Origin: Haloferax sp046557615
GTDB lineage: Archaea; Halobacteriota; Halobacteria; Halobacteriales; Haloferacaceae
Direction of reading: 5' to 3'
Assembly: GCF_046557615.1 (NCBI RefSeq)
Contig: NZ_JBKIII010000001.1
Coordinates: 62,001 to 126,000 of the forward strand
Length of the DNA stretch: 64,000 nt
Shown: piece by piece, positions 42,013 to 50,307 of the stretch
How the letters are laid out: each line of letters opens with the position of its first letter
How positions within the stretch are numbered: the first letter of the stretch is position 1
Position numbers and translations under genes: made by a program
Notes under the pieces: model-generated
What the model was told of the DNA's origin: nothing
Seen by the model: the letters and a program-made list of their open reading frames with translations, nothing else
Database searches by the model: none

Positions 42013-44588
42013 GTGAGAACGATACGAAACGGACAGATGGTGGGACCGCCGTCGGCGACGATGTCGTGCCGACGCACACTGACGACCACGACCACGGTCA
42101 CGACTTCCCCGGCACTGGGAGTATCAAACGCTGGTTCATCACGACGAACCACAAGGACGTTGGGATTCTCTACATCGTCACGTCGTTGTTCTTCCTCGTC
42201 CTCGGGGGCGTCCTCGCGTGGCTGATGCGGATTCAACTCTGGGCACCGCGTGCGGCCGGTGAGACGATTCTCTCCCCTATCGCCTACAACCAAGCCGTTT
42301 CGGCCCACGGCTTGCTGATGGTGTTTTGGTTCCTCTCACCGTTCGCTTTCGGCTTTGCGAACTACGTGGTTCCGCTCCAACTCGGCGCGAAAGACCTCGC
42401 GTTTCCTCGACTCAACGCGTTGAGTTACTGGCTCTACCTCTTCTCGGGTATCCTCTTCGGCGTCTCCTTCTTCCAAGGTGGCACCTTCTCCGGCGGGTGG
42501 ACGATGTACGCACCGTTGAACGTTCCCACGTTCACACCGGACGTCGGGGCATCGACAGCCGTCTTGGCGCTCGTCTTGTTTACCGCCTCGGTCACCGTCT
42601 CGTCGGTGAACTTCTTGACGACGATGCATCGGATGCGAGCGGAGGGGCTCACGTTACGGCGGATGCCGCTGTTTAGCTGGACGATTCTCCTCACGGTCTG
42701 GATGATGCTCTTCGCCTTCGCGGCGTTGCTCGCGGCGTTGATGGTTCTCTCGTCGGACCGCCTGCTCGGAACGACCTACTTTGCGATGAGTTCACCAGCA
42801 GGGTCGTTGCTGTGGGCACACCTGTTCTGGTTCTTCGGTCACCCCGAGGTGTACATCGTCTTCTTCCCGGCACTCGGCGTGATGGCGGAGGTGTTCCAGA
42901 CGTTCACCGGTCGCCGTATCGTCGGCCGCAAGTGGTTCATCCTCGCGATGGTTCTCGTGGCCATCCAGTCGTTCGTCGTCTGGATGCACCACATGTTCTT
43001 GACGAGCATCAACCTGCAAGTGAAGACGCTCTTTATGATAACCACCATCGGCATCTCACTCCCGTTCGACCTGATGGTGTTCGCGCTCATCTACACGATG
43101 TTGAAAGGGAAGATACGCTTCAAGACGCCATTCTTGTTCGTCTTCGGGGCGCTCTTGCTGTTCATCATCGGCGGCATCACCGGCGTCTTCCTCGGCGCTG
43201 TCGTCCTCGACTACGAGTTCCGCGGCACCTACTGGGTCGTCGCTCACTTCCACTACGTCATGGTCGGCGGGGTGACGGCACTCGTCGGCGGCCTCTACTA
43301 CTGGTTCCCGAAGATGACCGGGCGGATGTACGACGAGTTCCTCGGGAAACTCCACTTCGCCGCCTACTTCATCGGCTTCAACCTGCTCTACTTCCCGCTC
43401 TTCATCGCGTGGGAGACGCCACGCCGCGTCTTCGACTACGCGCCGGAACTCGCGGTGTGGCACCAACTCGCCACTGTCGGCGGGTTCATCCTCGGACTCT
43501 CGTTCCTCATCATGTTCTACAACCTGTTCAAGAGCGCCTTCGTCGGCGAACCAGTCTCAGGGAATCCGTGGGAGTTCGCCACGACAGCGGAGTGGGCAAC
43601 GTCGTCGCCACCACCGTTAGAGAACTTCGAGGGGACGCCGACCTACCGGAGCGGCCACTTGGAGTTCGTCGAAGACGGCGAGGTGATTCTCGACACCGGG
43701 CCGGGTTTCGACCTTCCGTCCGGTGCATCCGTCTCTGCCGACGGGGGCGTCGCAACCTCCTCACAGACGGTTCCAGCGAAGTCCACAACCGCACTCGAAA
43801 CCGCCGACGAAGTGGCTCCCAGTCACGCGAGTTGGTGGCCCTTCATCCTCTCGTTGGGGTCGTTCTTCGTCCTCCTCGGACTCTCGGCCGTCCAAAACGC
43901 CTCGTTCCCCGACGGAATGATCGGGACGATGTACGCAACGTCGTTCGTCGTTGGCGGGTTCATCACCCTCGGGTCGCTCGTTGCGATGGGGCTCGAACCC
44001 TTCCACGGCCCGGTCTTCGAAGAAGGAGAGGCGTGGCCCTTCGCGGGCATCGAGAACAAAAAAGTCGGCATGTGGATTTTCCTCGCGTCCGACGTGGTCC
44101 TCTTCGGCGGCTTCCTCGGCGCGTACATCTTCACGCGCGTGGCCTTCGGATGGACCGGATGGGACCCGGTTCCCTCGGACCCGATTCCGGGGCTGGTGAA
44201 CACCTACATCCTGTTGACGAGTAGTTTCACCGTCGTCCTCGCGCTCGTCGCCGCCGAGAAGAAACACAGACTCGGCCTCGTGACGAGTCTCAGTGCGACG
44301 TTCGTCCTCGGCGTGGGCTTTCTCATCAACAAGGCACTCGAATGGCAGCACCTCTTCCACGAGGGTCTGTGGCTCTCGACGAACGTCCGAACCTCGACGT
44401 TCTTCCTGACGACGGGCCTGCACGCCGCACACGTCATCGCGGGGTTACTGGTCACACTATTCCTCGTGTGGCGCGCGTGGAACGGTGCGTACCTCGACGA
44501 CAACGGCACGGTGGAGTACTTCGGTCTGTACTGGCACTTCGTCGATATCGTCTGGCTGTTCCTCTTCCCGCTGTTCTACATCCTGTGA
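42009..44588 (+). CDS. coxAC: Terminal oxidase fused subunit I/III (aa3 type)
   Basis: 859 residues. Subunit I (about 30-560) has the full metal set: low-spin heme ligands His100 (SAHGLLMVFW) and His415, high-spin heme ligand His413 (AHFHYVMVGG), and CuB ligands His278 (GHPEVY) and His327-His328 (VWMHHMF), with Tyr282 for the His-Tyr crosslink, which marks an A-type enzyme. A hydrophilic linker (about 530-600) joins subunit III (about 605-859: HASWWPFILSLGSFFVLLG ... GLYWHFVDIVWLFLFPLFYIL). The I/III fusion is known in haloarchaea. It reduces O2 to water and pumps protons at the membrane. Confidence 0.95.
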   Translation: MSENDTKRTDGGTAVGDDVVPTHTDDHDHGHDFPGTGSIKRWFITTNHKDVGILYIVTSLFFLVLGGVLAWLMRIQLWAPRAAGETILSPIAYNQAVSAHGLLMVFWFLSPFAFGFANYVVPLQLGAKDLAFPRLNALSYWLYLFSGILFGVSFFQGGTFSGGWTMYAPLNVPTFTPDVGASTAVLALVLFTASVTVSSVNFLTTMHRMRAEGLTLRRMPLFSWTILLTVWMMLFAFAALLAALMVLSSDRLLGTTYFAMSSPAGSLLWAHLFWFFGHPEVYIVFFPALGVMAEVFQTFTGRRIVGRKWFILAMVLVAIQSFVVWMHHMFLTSINLQVKTLFMITTIGISLPFDLMVFALIYTMLKGKIRFKTPFLFVFGALLLFIIGGITGVFLGAVVLDYEFRGTYWVVAHFHYVMVGGVTALVGGLYYWFPKMTGRMYDEFLGKLHFAAYFIGFNLLYFPLFIAWETPRRVFDYAPELAVWHQLATVGGFILGLSFLIMFYNLFKSAFVGEPVSGNPWEFATTAEWATSSPPPLENFEGTPTYRSGHLEFVEDGEVILDTGPGFDLPSGASVSADGGVATSSQTVPAKSTTALETADEVAPSHASWWPFILSLGSFFVLLGLSAVQNASFPDGMIGTMYATSFVVGGFITLGSLVAMGLEPFHGPVFEEGEAWPFAGIENKKVGMWIFLASDVVLFGGFLGAYIFTRVAFGWTGWDPVPSDPIPGLVNTYILLTSSFTVVLALVAAEKKHRLGLVTSLSATFVLGVGFLINKALEWQHLFHEGLWLSTNVRTSTFFLTTGLHAAHVIAGLLVTLFLVWRAWNGAYLDDNGTVEYFGLYWHFVDIVWLFLFPLFYIL

Positions 44589-44598
44589 GGTGACAACA

Positions 44599-44859
44599 AT
44601 GGTAAATACAAAATTCTATACGGCGATTTACGTGGTATTGTTCGTCTCGGCGACGGTACAGGTGCTGGTCGAGTTCGCAGGGCTCGATTACTGGATGGCC
44701 TTTGGCATCATCATCGCCCTTTCGGCGGCGAAAGCCATCCTCGTCGCAGCCTACTTCCAACACTTGCGCTGGGAGCCTCGTTCGCTCACGTACCTGATTG
44801 GAATCGGCCTCACAGGTGCGCTCGCGCTCACGATTGCGGCGTCCTACTCGCTCCTATGA
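44599..44859 (+). CDS. Small terminal oxidase subunit (subunit IV-like)
   Basis: An 86-residue, three-helix membrane protein (about 7-25, 33-51, 62-83) with the family-like segment SAAKAILVAAYFQHLRWEPRSLTYLIGIGL, which matches the prokaryotic cytochrome oxidase subunit IV group. It starts 10 nt after coxAC and its stop overlaps the next gene by four bases, so it belongs to the oxidase operon. It probably stabilises the complex. Confidence 0.88.
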   Translation: MVNTKFYTAIYVVLFVSATVQVLVEFAGLDYWMAFGIIIALSAAKAILVAAYFQHLRWEPRSLTYLIGIGLTGALALTIAASYSLL

Positions 44860-45116
44860 CGCCCGCCCAGGAGACCGACAAGGGTACGTCGGTAGCCGTC
44901 GCGGTCGGCTACGCGCTGTTGTTCTCGGTTCCAATCGGCGTCGGCGTGACGCTGATGATGACGAAAGTTGTCGCGGGCCCACTCACGAAACCGCTCGTCG
45001 TCGGTCCCGGTCTGGTCATCGCACTCGTCGTCTTCGCACTCGTCGTCGCCGCGGCGGTGACTGGCGAGGAGACGATACCAACCGAATCTGCGATGGCCAG
45101 CGAAGAACACACCTAA
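44856..45116 (+). CDS. Two-helix membrane protein of the oxidase cluster
   Basis: 86 residues with two long helices (about 12-34 and 45-66) and an acidic tail. It is coupled to the subunit IV-like gene by an ATGA overlap. Its position suggests a haloarchaeal accessory subunit or assembly factor of the terminal oxidase. No cofactor ligand motif is seen. Unknown family. Confidence 0.78.
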   Translation: MTPAQETDKGTSVAVAVGYALLFSVPIGVGVTLMMTKVVAGPLTKPLVVGPGLVIALVVFALVVAAAVTGEETIPTESAMASEEHT

Positions 45117-45179
45117 AATCCAATTTTCGACACCTTGGGCGTCCATACCTTCTTGTCGTGTGCAGTGGTAACAGAAGTC

Positions 45180-45377
45180 ATGAATGCAGACTCACTCGTC
45201 CTCAGCCTCTCGTTCCTCGCAGTCATCGGCGGGCTTGGCATCCTGCTCGGGTCCGAAGCAATCGGCGCGTCCGAGTTATTCGTCATCGTCGGGGGCGCAG
45301 TTACCCTCGTCGGCGTCGCTATCCTCACGGTGACTATCATGCGCCTCCCCGGCGGCCCAAAGAGCGCAGAACACTGA
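45180..45377 (+). CDS. 65-aa two-helix membrane protein after the oxidase genes
   Basis: Two hydrophobic helices (about 4-24 and 30-53) with the loop GSEAIGASELF and a tail MRLPGGPKSAEH. It lies 63 nt beyond the last overlapping gene of the oxidase cluster on the same strand, and could be part of that operon or separate. It converges on the DUF7410-like gene. No function can be given. Confidence 0.7.
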   Translation: MNADSLVLSLSFLAVIGGLGILLGSEAIGASELFVIVGGAVTLVGVAILTVTIMRLPGGPKSAEH

Positions 45378-45398
45378 GCCTGCGAACTTTCTTCTCTT

Positions 45399-45701
45399 TC
45401 ACAAACTGAAGCCGACGATACCGAGGAGGAACAACGCCGCATACAACGCACTGAGTGCGCCTGCGACCTTCAGATGGTAGACGAAGAGGTCTTCTGATTC
45501 GGCTTCGACGGCCTCGTCGTACGCAGACTGCTCCTCGGGAGTCGCGTCGTGTTCTTCACCGACGTGGAGGTCTCTGAGCCGCGCGGTCGTAAACGGCTGG
45601 TCGCAGTAAGGACAGCGTGCAACGTCGGTCGCGTCTGCTGGAACCTCCGTCTCGGGGAGGACCTCTCTTTCGAGTCGTTCGTTCAGACTCTCTTCGCTCA
45701 C
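45399..45701 (-). CDS. Zinc-finger protein with a C-terminal membrane helix, 100 aa
   Basis: The GTG at 45701 overlaps the TGA of the 465-aa membrane gene (GTGA). The product has a C2H2-type finger (CPYCDQPFTTARLRDLHVGEEH) at about 30-51, an acidic stretch, and one membrane helix (about 76-96) at the C-terminus. Zinc finger plus anchor suggests a membrane-associated adaptor or regulator. It resembles a haloarchaeal family I recall as DUF7410, with limited confidence. It is the last gene of a tight four-gene unit. Confidence 0.75.
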   Translation of the reverse strand: MSEESLNERLEREVLPETEVPADATDVARCPYCDQPFTTARLRDLHVGEEHDATPEEQSAYDEAVEAESEDLFVYHLKVAGALSALYAALFLLGIVGFSL

Positions 45702-47095
45702 GTCACACCAGCTCCCACAGTCGGCTGGGCGACGACCCACAGACTCGTCATCGTGTAGACGACGGTGACGACGACGAAGGGATACTGGCTTCGGAGTGGT
45801 TGCAGTCGCCCCGGGAAGAGTTCGAACGAGCGCGTGTGCGCTATCCACACCGACAACAGGTGTCCGAGAACGACGAAGACGAGCTGGAGCGTTCCGAGCC
45901 ACGAGGGCAGTACGAACACTTGGAGGGTCGCCGGTGGCGACAGCGGATTCAGTGCCACCGCGACGAACACCGGCGAGAGGCCGAACACGTACCCTGCGAA
46001 GTGCGCGAGGTGGTATCCGGCGGCGATTGGGACGAGTGCGGGTGCGAACCAGCCAGCGATGTACGTCGCCGCGACGTAGGTGTCGGCGGTCTGTCGCGCA
46101 AATCTCGATGCAGCTCGATAGGCCACGAAGAACCCGGCGAACCCACCGATGGCGGTCACGAATGCGACGACCCATGCAGGAACGGGTGCAACTGCGTCGA
46201 GGACGCCCTGCCACGCCGTCGTCGCCACCAATCCATCGAACGTCGTCACCCACAAGAGCGCGATGACGAAGGCCACGTCGTCGGGTTTCATGACCTCGCG
46301 GTATCGCGCCAGCGCCGACCCGGGAAGCGACACTGAGAGCCCACGCTCTGTCCGTTGAATCGGTGCGAGCAGTCCGTACAGACGAAAAACCCGTGAGACA
46401 GGGTCTACGTGGTCGAACCACAGAGTGCCGTAGATTGTCGCCCCAACAATCGTCACAATCGAGTAGGCGACGACGACACCGGCGAGTGCGCGCGGGTCGG
46501 ACGCCAGCGGACTCACGACTTCGAGCCAGACGAGACCGAGGAGGCCGAACACACTGGGCCACGCACCGAGCGATTCGGGATAGGCCCGGGAGGGTGTCGA
46601 AATCGTTCGCTGAATCCAGCTCACGAGCGTCCGCCACGGATTGACGAGCGGCCACACGTCGATGACGAGGTAGGTAAACATCGTGAACCCGGCCCACCAG
46701 AACACCCAGACGAGCAGGACACCGAGGTTGACGAACGCGACGCTGGGGCCGAACAGGCCGAAGCCAACGACGGCGAGGAGGACGAGAACGCCACTCACTC
46801 GAAGGACTTGCTCGACGACATCGACTGGAAGAGCGATACGGACGCCCTGGCGGACGAACACGCCGAGGGTCTCGTCGTCGGTGACGAACACCGAGACGAG
46901 AAAGGACGCGCCGACGATGCCGCCTCCGGCGACGACGACCAACCAGAACGGTGCGGGAACCGAGTTGAGCGACCCTGCGAGTGATCCGGCGTGTGCGGCA
47001 ACGGGGTCGGCAACGCCACCGAGAAGTACGAAAAAGCCTGCGAGGAGGACGGAAACGCGCACAGCACGCGTCGATTTCGAGCGACCCCGATTCAT
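45698..47095 (-). CDS. Polytopic membrane protein (resembles 'fenitrothion hydrolase'-type proteins)
   Basis: 465 residues: a signal-like first helix ending in AHAG, then about ten membrane helices. Segments such as VIDVWPLVNPWRTL, YPESLGAWPSVFGLLGLVWLEVVSP and FDGLVATTAWQGVLD recall multi-helix actinobacterial proteins that databases label fenitrothion hydrolase, a label probably unrelated to function. Several conserved-looking His residues (GYHLAHFAGYVFGL, VLGHLLSVWIAHTRSF) could bind copper or heme. Given the facing oxidase operon, a role in metal delivery or oxidase assembly is a reasonable inference, not shown. It overlaps both neighbours by four bases. Confidence 0.75.
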   Translation of the reverse strand: MNRGRSKSTRAVRVSVLLAGFFVLLGGVADPVAAHAGSLAGSLNSVPAPFWLVVVAGGGIVGASFLVSVFVTDDETLGVFVRQGVRIALPVDVVEQVLRVSGVLVLLAVVGFGLFGPSVAFVNLGVLLVWVFWWAGFTMFTYLVIDVWPLVNPWRTLVSWIQRTISTPSRAYPESLGAWPSVFGLLGLVWLEVVSPLASDPRALAGVVVAYSIVTIVGATIYGTLWFDHVDPVSRVFRLYGLLAPIQRTERGLSVSLPGSALARYREVMKPDDVAFVIALLWVTTFDGLVATTAWQGVLDAVAPVPAWVVAFVTAIGGFAGFFVAYRAASRFARQTADTYVAATYIAGWFAPALVPIAAGYHLAHFAGYVFGLSPVFVAVALNPLSPPATLQVFVLPSWLGTLQLVFVVLGHLLSVWIAHTRSFELFPGRLQPLRSQYPFVVVTVVYTMTSLWVVAQPTVGAGVT

Positions 47096-47790
47096 CGCTC
47101 ACCTGTTGCAGTCGGTCGGAACACGAGGACGGCGATGGCGACGACGAACACGAGCGTCGAGAGATCGACCGACAGGATGCGAAGCGAACTCAGGAGGCCG
47201 GTTCCACCGGCCGCTCCTGCGGTGAACGCCCCGGCGAGCGGGAACGCACACCCGACACACGAGACGAGTCCGAGAACACCCGGAACTGCCGCGCGCGCTG
47301 TATCGAGGACCGCCGCGTAGACCAGATACGACAGCGAAAGATAGCCGACGACGTGGTACGGCACGAGCATCACTGAGAAGAACTCACCAGCGTAGCCGAT
47401 TCGTGGTCCCCAGCCGGGCGCACCGAGGGTAAACTGCCAGCCGTGTGGGTGGTGTCCGGCGGCGTGCGTGGTCCCAGTGAGGAGCGCGTCGAAGTTCACC
47501 GAAATCATCCCTGCGAGGCTTCCGAGCAGGAGGAAGTAGGCGACTGCAATCGCTCCAGCGACGAGTTTGACACGTCGCGGTGCAGTCGGCGGGGTGGTCA
47601 CGAAGACGGCGGCGAGACCGAGGTTTATCCAGACGAACGGATAGAGGATATAGCGAATGTTCTCGACGTGAACTGGCGTTGCGAGTAGGTAGGCCGCGAC
47701 TGCGAGTACTTCGAACCACGCGAGAACGAGAACCCAACCGAGGGTCGAACGCTGGGGAACGAAGGCAAATCGCTGGTGTTTGGTCGTCAT
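47092..47790 (-). CDS. Seven-helix membrane protein (DUF7546-like)
   Basis: 232 residues with about six or seven hydrophobic helices. A His cluster in TGTTHAAGHHPHGWQFTLGAPGWGPRIGYAGEFF lies in a loop, and a LGLVSCVGCAFPL segment carries a CxxC-like pair; both could bind metal. The start MTTKHQRFAF at 47790 is one nucleotide after the previous gene's stop. Its ATGA stop overlap with the 465-aa gene shows co-translation. Unknown function; the metal-like residues and the oxidase neighbourhood suggest copper handling (inference). Confidence 0.75.
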   Translation of the reverse strand: MTTKHQRFAFVPQRSTLGWVLVLAWFEVLAVAAYLLATPVHVENIRYILYPFVWINLGLAAVFVTTPPTAPRRVKLVAGAIAVAYFLLLGSLAGMISVNFDALLTGTTHAAGHHPHGWQFTLGAPGWGPRIGYAGEFFSVMLVPYHVVGYLSLSYLVYAAVLDTARAAVPGVLGLVSCVGCAFPLAGAFTAGAAGGTGLLSSLRILSVDLSTLVFVVAIAVLVFRPTATGER

Positions 47791-47791
47791 C

Positions 47792-48235
47792 TCAGAGGAG
47801 TCCGAGCAGTCGGAGGCTGACGGTGACGACGAACAGCGCACCAAGGACCCACGACCCGACGAGGACGGCCTGTGAGCGTTTTAGCCCCCAACTCCGTGCC
47901 GTCGTGTACGACCCGTAGAAGAGGTAGGTGACGACGGCCAGCACGGTCGCCCCGATGAGGAACGCACCCGCACTGCTCGCCATTTCTGCCGGGATGCCGG
48001 TCCCGCCGATGAACAGTACGGCGGCCCCACCGAATCCGAACGCGATAGCCAGAAAGACAAGCGAGAGAACCGCCGGGTTGTCCGTCCATCGGCGCATCGC
48101 GTCGCCGAGTGACTCATCTTCTCGCGTCACGAACGCGACTTTGTATTCGCGACGCCCACGCCCGATAAACGCGACGACGAGCGCTAAGAGCACGAGTCCG
48201 ACGACGAATCCAGCGTAGAGAAATCCTTGTGCCAT
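47792..48235 (-). CDS. Four-helix membrane protein (DUF7321-like), first gene of the membrane operon
   Basis: 147 residues: helices at about 5-24, 56-78, 84-104 and 124-146, with a charged cytoplasmic loop (GRGRREYKVAFVTREDESLGDAMRRW). A minus-strand TATA-like ATTATAGA lies about 25 nt upstream of its ATG, marking it as promoter-proximal in the four-gene unit 48235 to 45399, whose genes are spaced +1, -4 and -4. Function is unknown. Confidence 0.75.
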   Translation of the reverse strand: MAQGFLYAGFVVGLVLLALVVAFIGRGRREYKVAFVTREDESLGDAMRRWTDNPAVLSLVFLAIAFGFGGAAVLFIGGTGIPAEMASSAGAFLIGATVLAVVTYLFYGSYTTARSWGLKRSQAVLVGSWVLGALFVVTVSLRLLGLL

Positions 48236-48350
48236 GTGAACGTGCCTCTCCCATCTATAATCATAGTCAGTGATATTAGATGTTCGCCTCGGGGTTCTCG
48301 TGTGTTGGTTAGTCGCACGATATGGGAGGAGACGTATCGCGGCGGCGAAA

Positions 48351-48379
48351 CGTGATTCTTAAGGGTCGCACGAATCACG
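48351..48379. promoter_or_regulatory. 8-bp inverted repeat over the TATA region of the FKBP gene
   Basis: CGTGATTC (48351-48358) and GAATCACG (48372-48379) are perfect inverted arms separated by 13 bp that hold TTAAGGG, the probable TATA element (about 27 nt before the ATG at 48388). The right arm ends nine nucleotides before the start codon. This is a good operator candidate for a dimeric regulator. Confidence 0.5.
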
Positions 48380-48387
48380 TAGCGTGT

Positions 48388-49317
48388 ATGAGCGACGAAC
48401 AGCAGGCGGAGGCCGAACAGGTCGATGAAGAAGTTGAGTCCGGTATTCAGGACGGAGACTTCGTCCGCCTCGCATACACGGTGCGCACCACTGACGACGG
48501 CGACGTCGTCGACACCACGAGCAAGGAAGTGGCTGAAGAAGCCGAAATCGACGTCGATGGTTACGAGTTCGAACCTCGCGTCATCATCGTCGGCGCAGGC
48601 CACGTCTTCCCCGAAGTCGACGACGCCCTGAAGGGCGCAGAAGTCGGCGACGAAGGCACCGTCGAGATTTCGGCGGCCGAAGCCTTCGGCGAGTACGACG
48701 AGGACGACGTTCGCACGGTCAGCGCGAACAAGATCGACGAAGACGACCGCTACCCCGGTGCACAGGTCCAAATCGACGGCGACCAGGGCCGTCTCGAGAC
48801 CATCATCGGTGGCCGCGCACGCGTCAACTTCAACCACCCACTCGCGGGCAAGGACCTCGAATACGAATACGAAGTCCTCGACATCGTGGACGACCGCGAA
48901 GAGCAGGCCGCTGGTCTCCTCGGCATGTACCTCCAGCAGGCCCCTGAGGTCTGGATCGAAACCGACGAAGTCGAAGAAGAGCAGGTCGTCGAATCCGACG
49001 ACGACGACGAAGACGCCGAACCTGAGACGGAGACGGTCACCGTCGAGAAGGAGACGCTCTACATCGAAGCAACGCCACAGATGACGATGAACCAGCAGTG
49101 GCTGTTCTCGAAGCAGCAGATTGCACAGGACGTCATCCAGCGAGTGGGCGTTGACCGCGTTATCGTCCAAGAGACCATCGACGGCGGCATGGGCGGCATG
49201 GGCGGCCTCGGCGGCATGATGGGCGGCGCAGCAGGCGCAGACATCGAAGAGGCAATCGAGGACGTCGACATCGACGCCGACGAACTCGCAGCCGAACTCG
49301 ACGCAGACGAAGAATAA
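48388..49317 (+). CDS. FKBP-type peptidyl-prolyl isomerase (SlyD-like) with long C-terminal extension
   Basis: 309 residues. The N-terminal FKBP domain starts DGDFVRLAYTVRTTDDGDVVDTTS and resumes with FPEVDDALKGAEVGDEGTVEISAAEAFGEY. The IF insert (chaperone flap) follows (RYPGAQVQIDGDQGRLETIIGGRARVNFNHPLAGKDLEYEYEVLDI in parts). The extension (about 180-309) contains an acidic hinge, a second alpha/beta region and a Gly/Met-rich patch (GGMGGMGGLGGMMGG) that could bind hydrophobic peptides or metal. Extended FKBPs of this kind are typical of archaea. It probably assists cytoplasmic protein folding. The start at MSDEQQAE fits the TATA position. Confidence 0.9.
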   Translation: MSDEQQAEAEQVDEEVESGIQDGDFVRLAYTVRTTDDGDVVDTTSKEVAEEAEIDVDGYEFEPRVIIVGAGHVFPEVDDALKGAEVGDEGTVEISAAEAFGEYDEDDVRTVSANKIDEDDRYPGAQVQIDGDQGRLETIIGGRARVNFNHPLAGKDLEYEYEVLDIVDDREEQAAGLLGMYLQQAPEVWIETDEVEEEQVVESDDDDEDAEPETETVTVEKETLYIEATPQMTMNQQWLFSKQQIAQDVIQRVGVDRVIVQETIDGGMGGMGGLGGMMGGAAGADIEEAIEDVDIDADELAAELDADEE

Positions 49318-49384
49318 TCTCGATTCCGTCGATTCATTCGTTCGAATCGGCGGCTTCTTGCTACTTCACTACGGCCACGTAGCT

Positions 49385-49651
49385 ATGGCTTCGTCTGACG
49401 ACGCTCCGGACCTTTCGCTCCGCAGTTCGAGCGACCTCAAAGTCGCCCTCGTCGCCGCCGCGTGTACGGTCGGATTGACGCTTGCACTTCAGTACGGCGT
49501 GGGAGCGGACGTCCCGCTCATCTACCGTCTCTCACCGCTGGCACCCTACTTCGTCTTCGTCTTCACGCGCGGGGCGGCGCTCTCCGAACGCGCGTGGCAA
49601 CTCCTGATTTTCGCTGTCTCGCTCGTCACGCTCGGCGTGTTCGCGCTGTAG
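49385..49651 (+). CDS. 88-aa two- to three-helix membrane protein
   Basis: A polar N-terminus (MASSDDAPDLSLRSSSDLK) is followed by hydrophobic segments at about 20-38, 45-60 and 68-87. No motif. It is convergent with the KaiC-like gene, with 11 nt between stops. I do not recognise the family. Confidence 0.65.
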   Translation: MASSDDAPDLSLRSSSDLKVALVAAACTVGLTLALQYGVGADVPLIYRLSPLAPYFVFVFTRGAALSERAWQLLIFAVSLVTLGVFAL

Positions 49652-49662
49652 GAAGAAGCAGA

Positions 49663-50286
49663 CTATGCGATGTCGCGACTGGTGTCCACCGTGACGCGTT
49701 CGGACAAGCGCAGTTTGATAGTGTCCTTGAGCGCGTGACCACCGCGGAACTTCGGCACTGCCATCCGATTTTCGACTTCTGAGCCCTCGGTAGAGGTCGA
49801 AAGGTCGAACACGATGTCGGCCATGTGTTCTGTCAAGTCACGATTGCCCGGAACTGACTCGCCTTTCAATCCGTGCAGTACGGTCAGCCCTTTCGTGTTG
49901 ACCATGTGGTTCTGTAACTCGTTGAGGAACTTCCGGTAGCGCATGGTCTCTGCGAGTTCGAGTATATCGACCACGTCGATGATGAGATTCGCACCTTCTG
50001 GCAAGTCACGAATGAGTTTGTGCGCCGAATCTAGCGGTGCATCGCCACCGACGTCGCGGACGGTCGGACTGCCAGACGGACCAGGGAAGCGTTCGATAGC
50101 GTCTTGCACTGCGATTTCTGACCGAAGCGTCGTCAACCAGAGCGTCCCGCGTGTGGCGGTGAGTTCGTACAAGAAGAGTTCTGATTGACTGGCAGGGTCC
50201 GCAGAGAGGAGGACGACGCTCCCGGCGGGGATGCCGCCCCCGAGTTGCCGGTCGAGTACGTCGATACCGCTTGCCAGCCGTCTCAT
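49663..50286 (-). CDS. RecA/KaiC-superfamily protein with a degenerate Walker A
   Basis: 207 residues shaped like a KaiC/RadA-like domain: the opening SGIDVLDRQLGGGIPAGSVVLLS is typical, but where GxxxxGK[ST] should follow, the sequence reads ADPASQSELFLYEL, with no Lys. A Walker B-like strand (GANLIIDVVDILELAE) and a RecA-like HGLKGESVPGN segment are present. It probably binds no ATP, or does so unusually, and may be regulatory. It lies 21 nt downstream of the MinD-like gene on the same strand, suggesting an operon. Confidence 0.8.
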   Translation of the reverse strand: MRRLASGIDVLDRQLGGGIPAGSVVLLSADPASQSELFLYELTATRGTLWLTTLRSEIAVQDAIERFPGPSGSPTVRDVGGDAPLDSAHKLIRDLPEGANLIIDVVDILELAETMRYRKFLNELQNHMVNTKGLTVLHGLKGESVPGNRDLTEHMADIVFDLSTSTEGSEVENRMAVPKFRGGHALKDTIKLRLSERVTVDTSRDIA

Positions 50287-50307
50287 ACAGGTTTCAATGA
50301 ATGTCTT

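Noticed and set aside
42812..44224. 470-codon plus-strand frame inside coxAC
   Set aside because: The Arg-rich product is an out-of-frame reading of coxAC, which carries every expected heme and copper ligand.
45705..47102. Upstream extension of the zinc-finger gene giving a 567-codon frame
   Set aside because: The extension is an out-of-frame Arg-rich reading of the 465-aa membrane-protein gene; only the part from 45701 down is coding-like.
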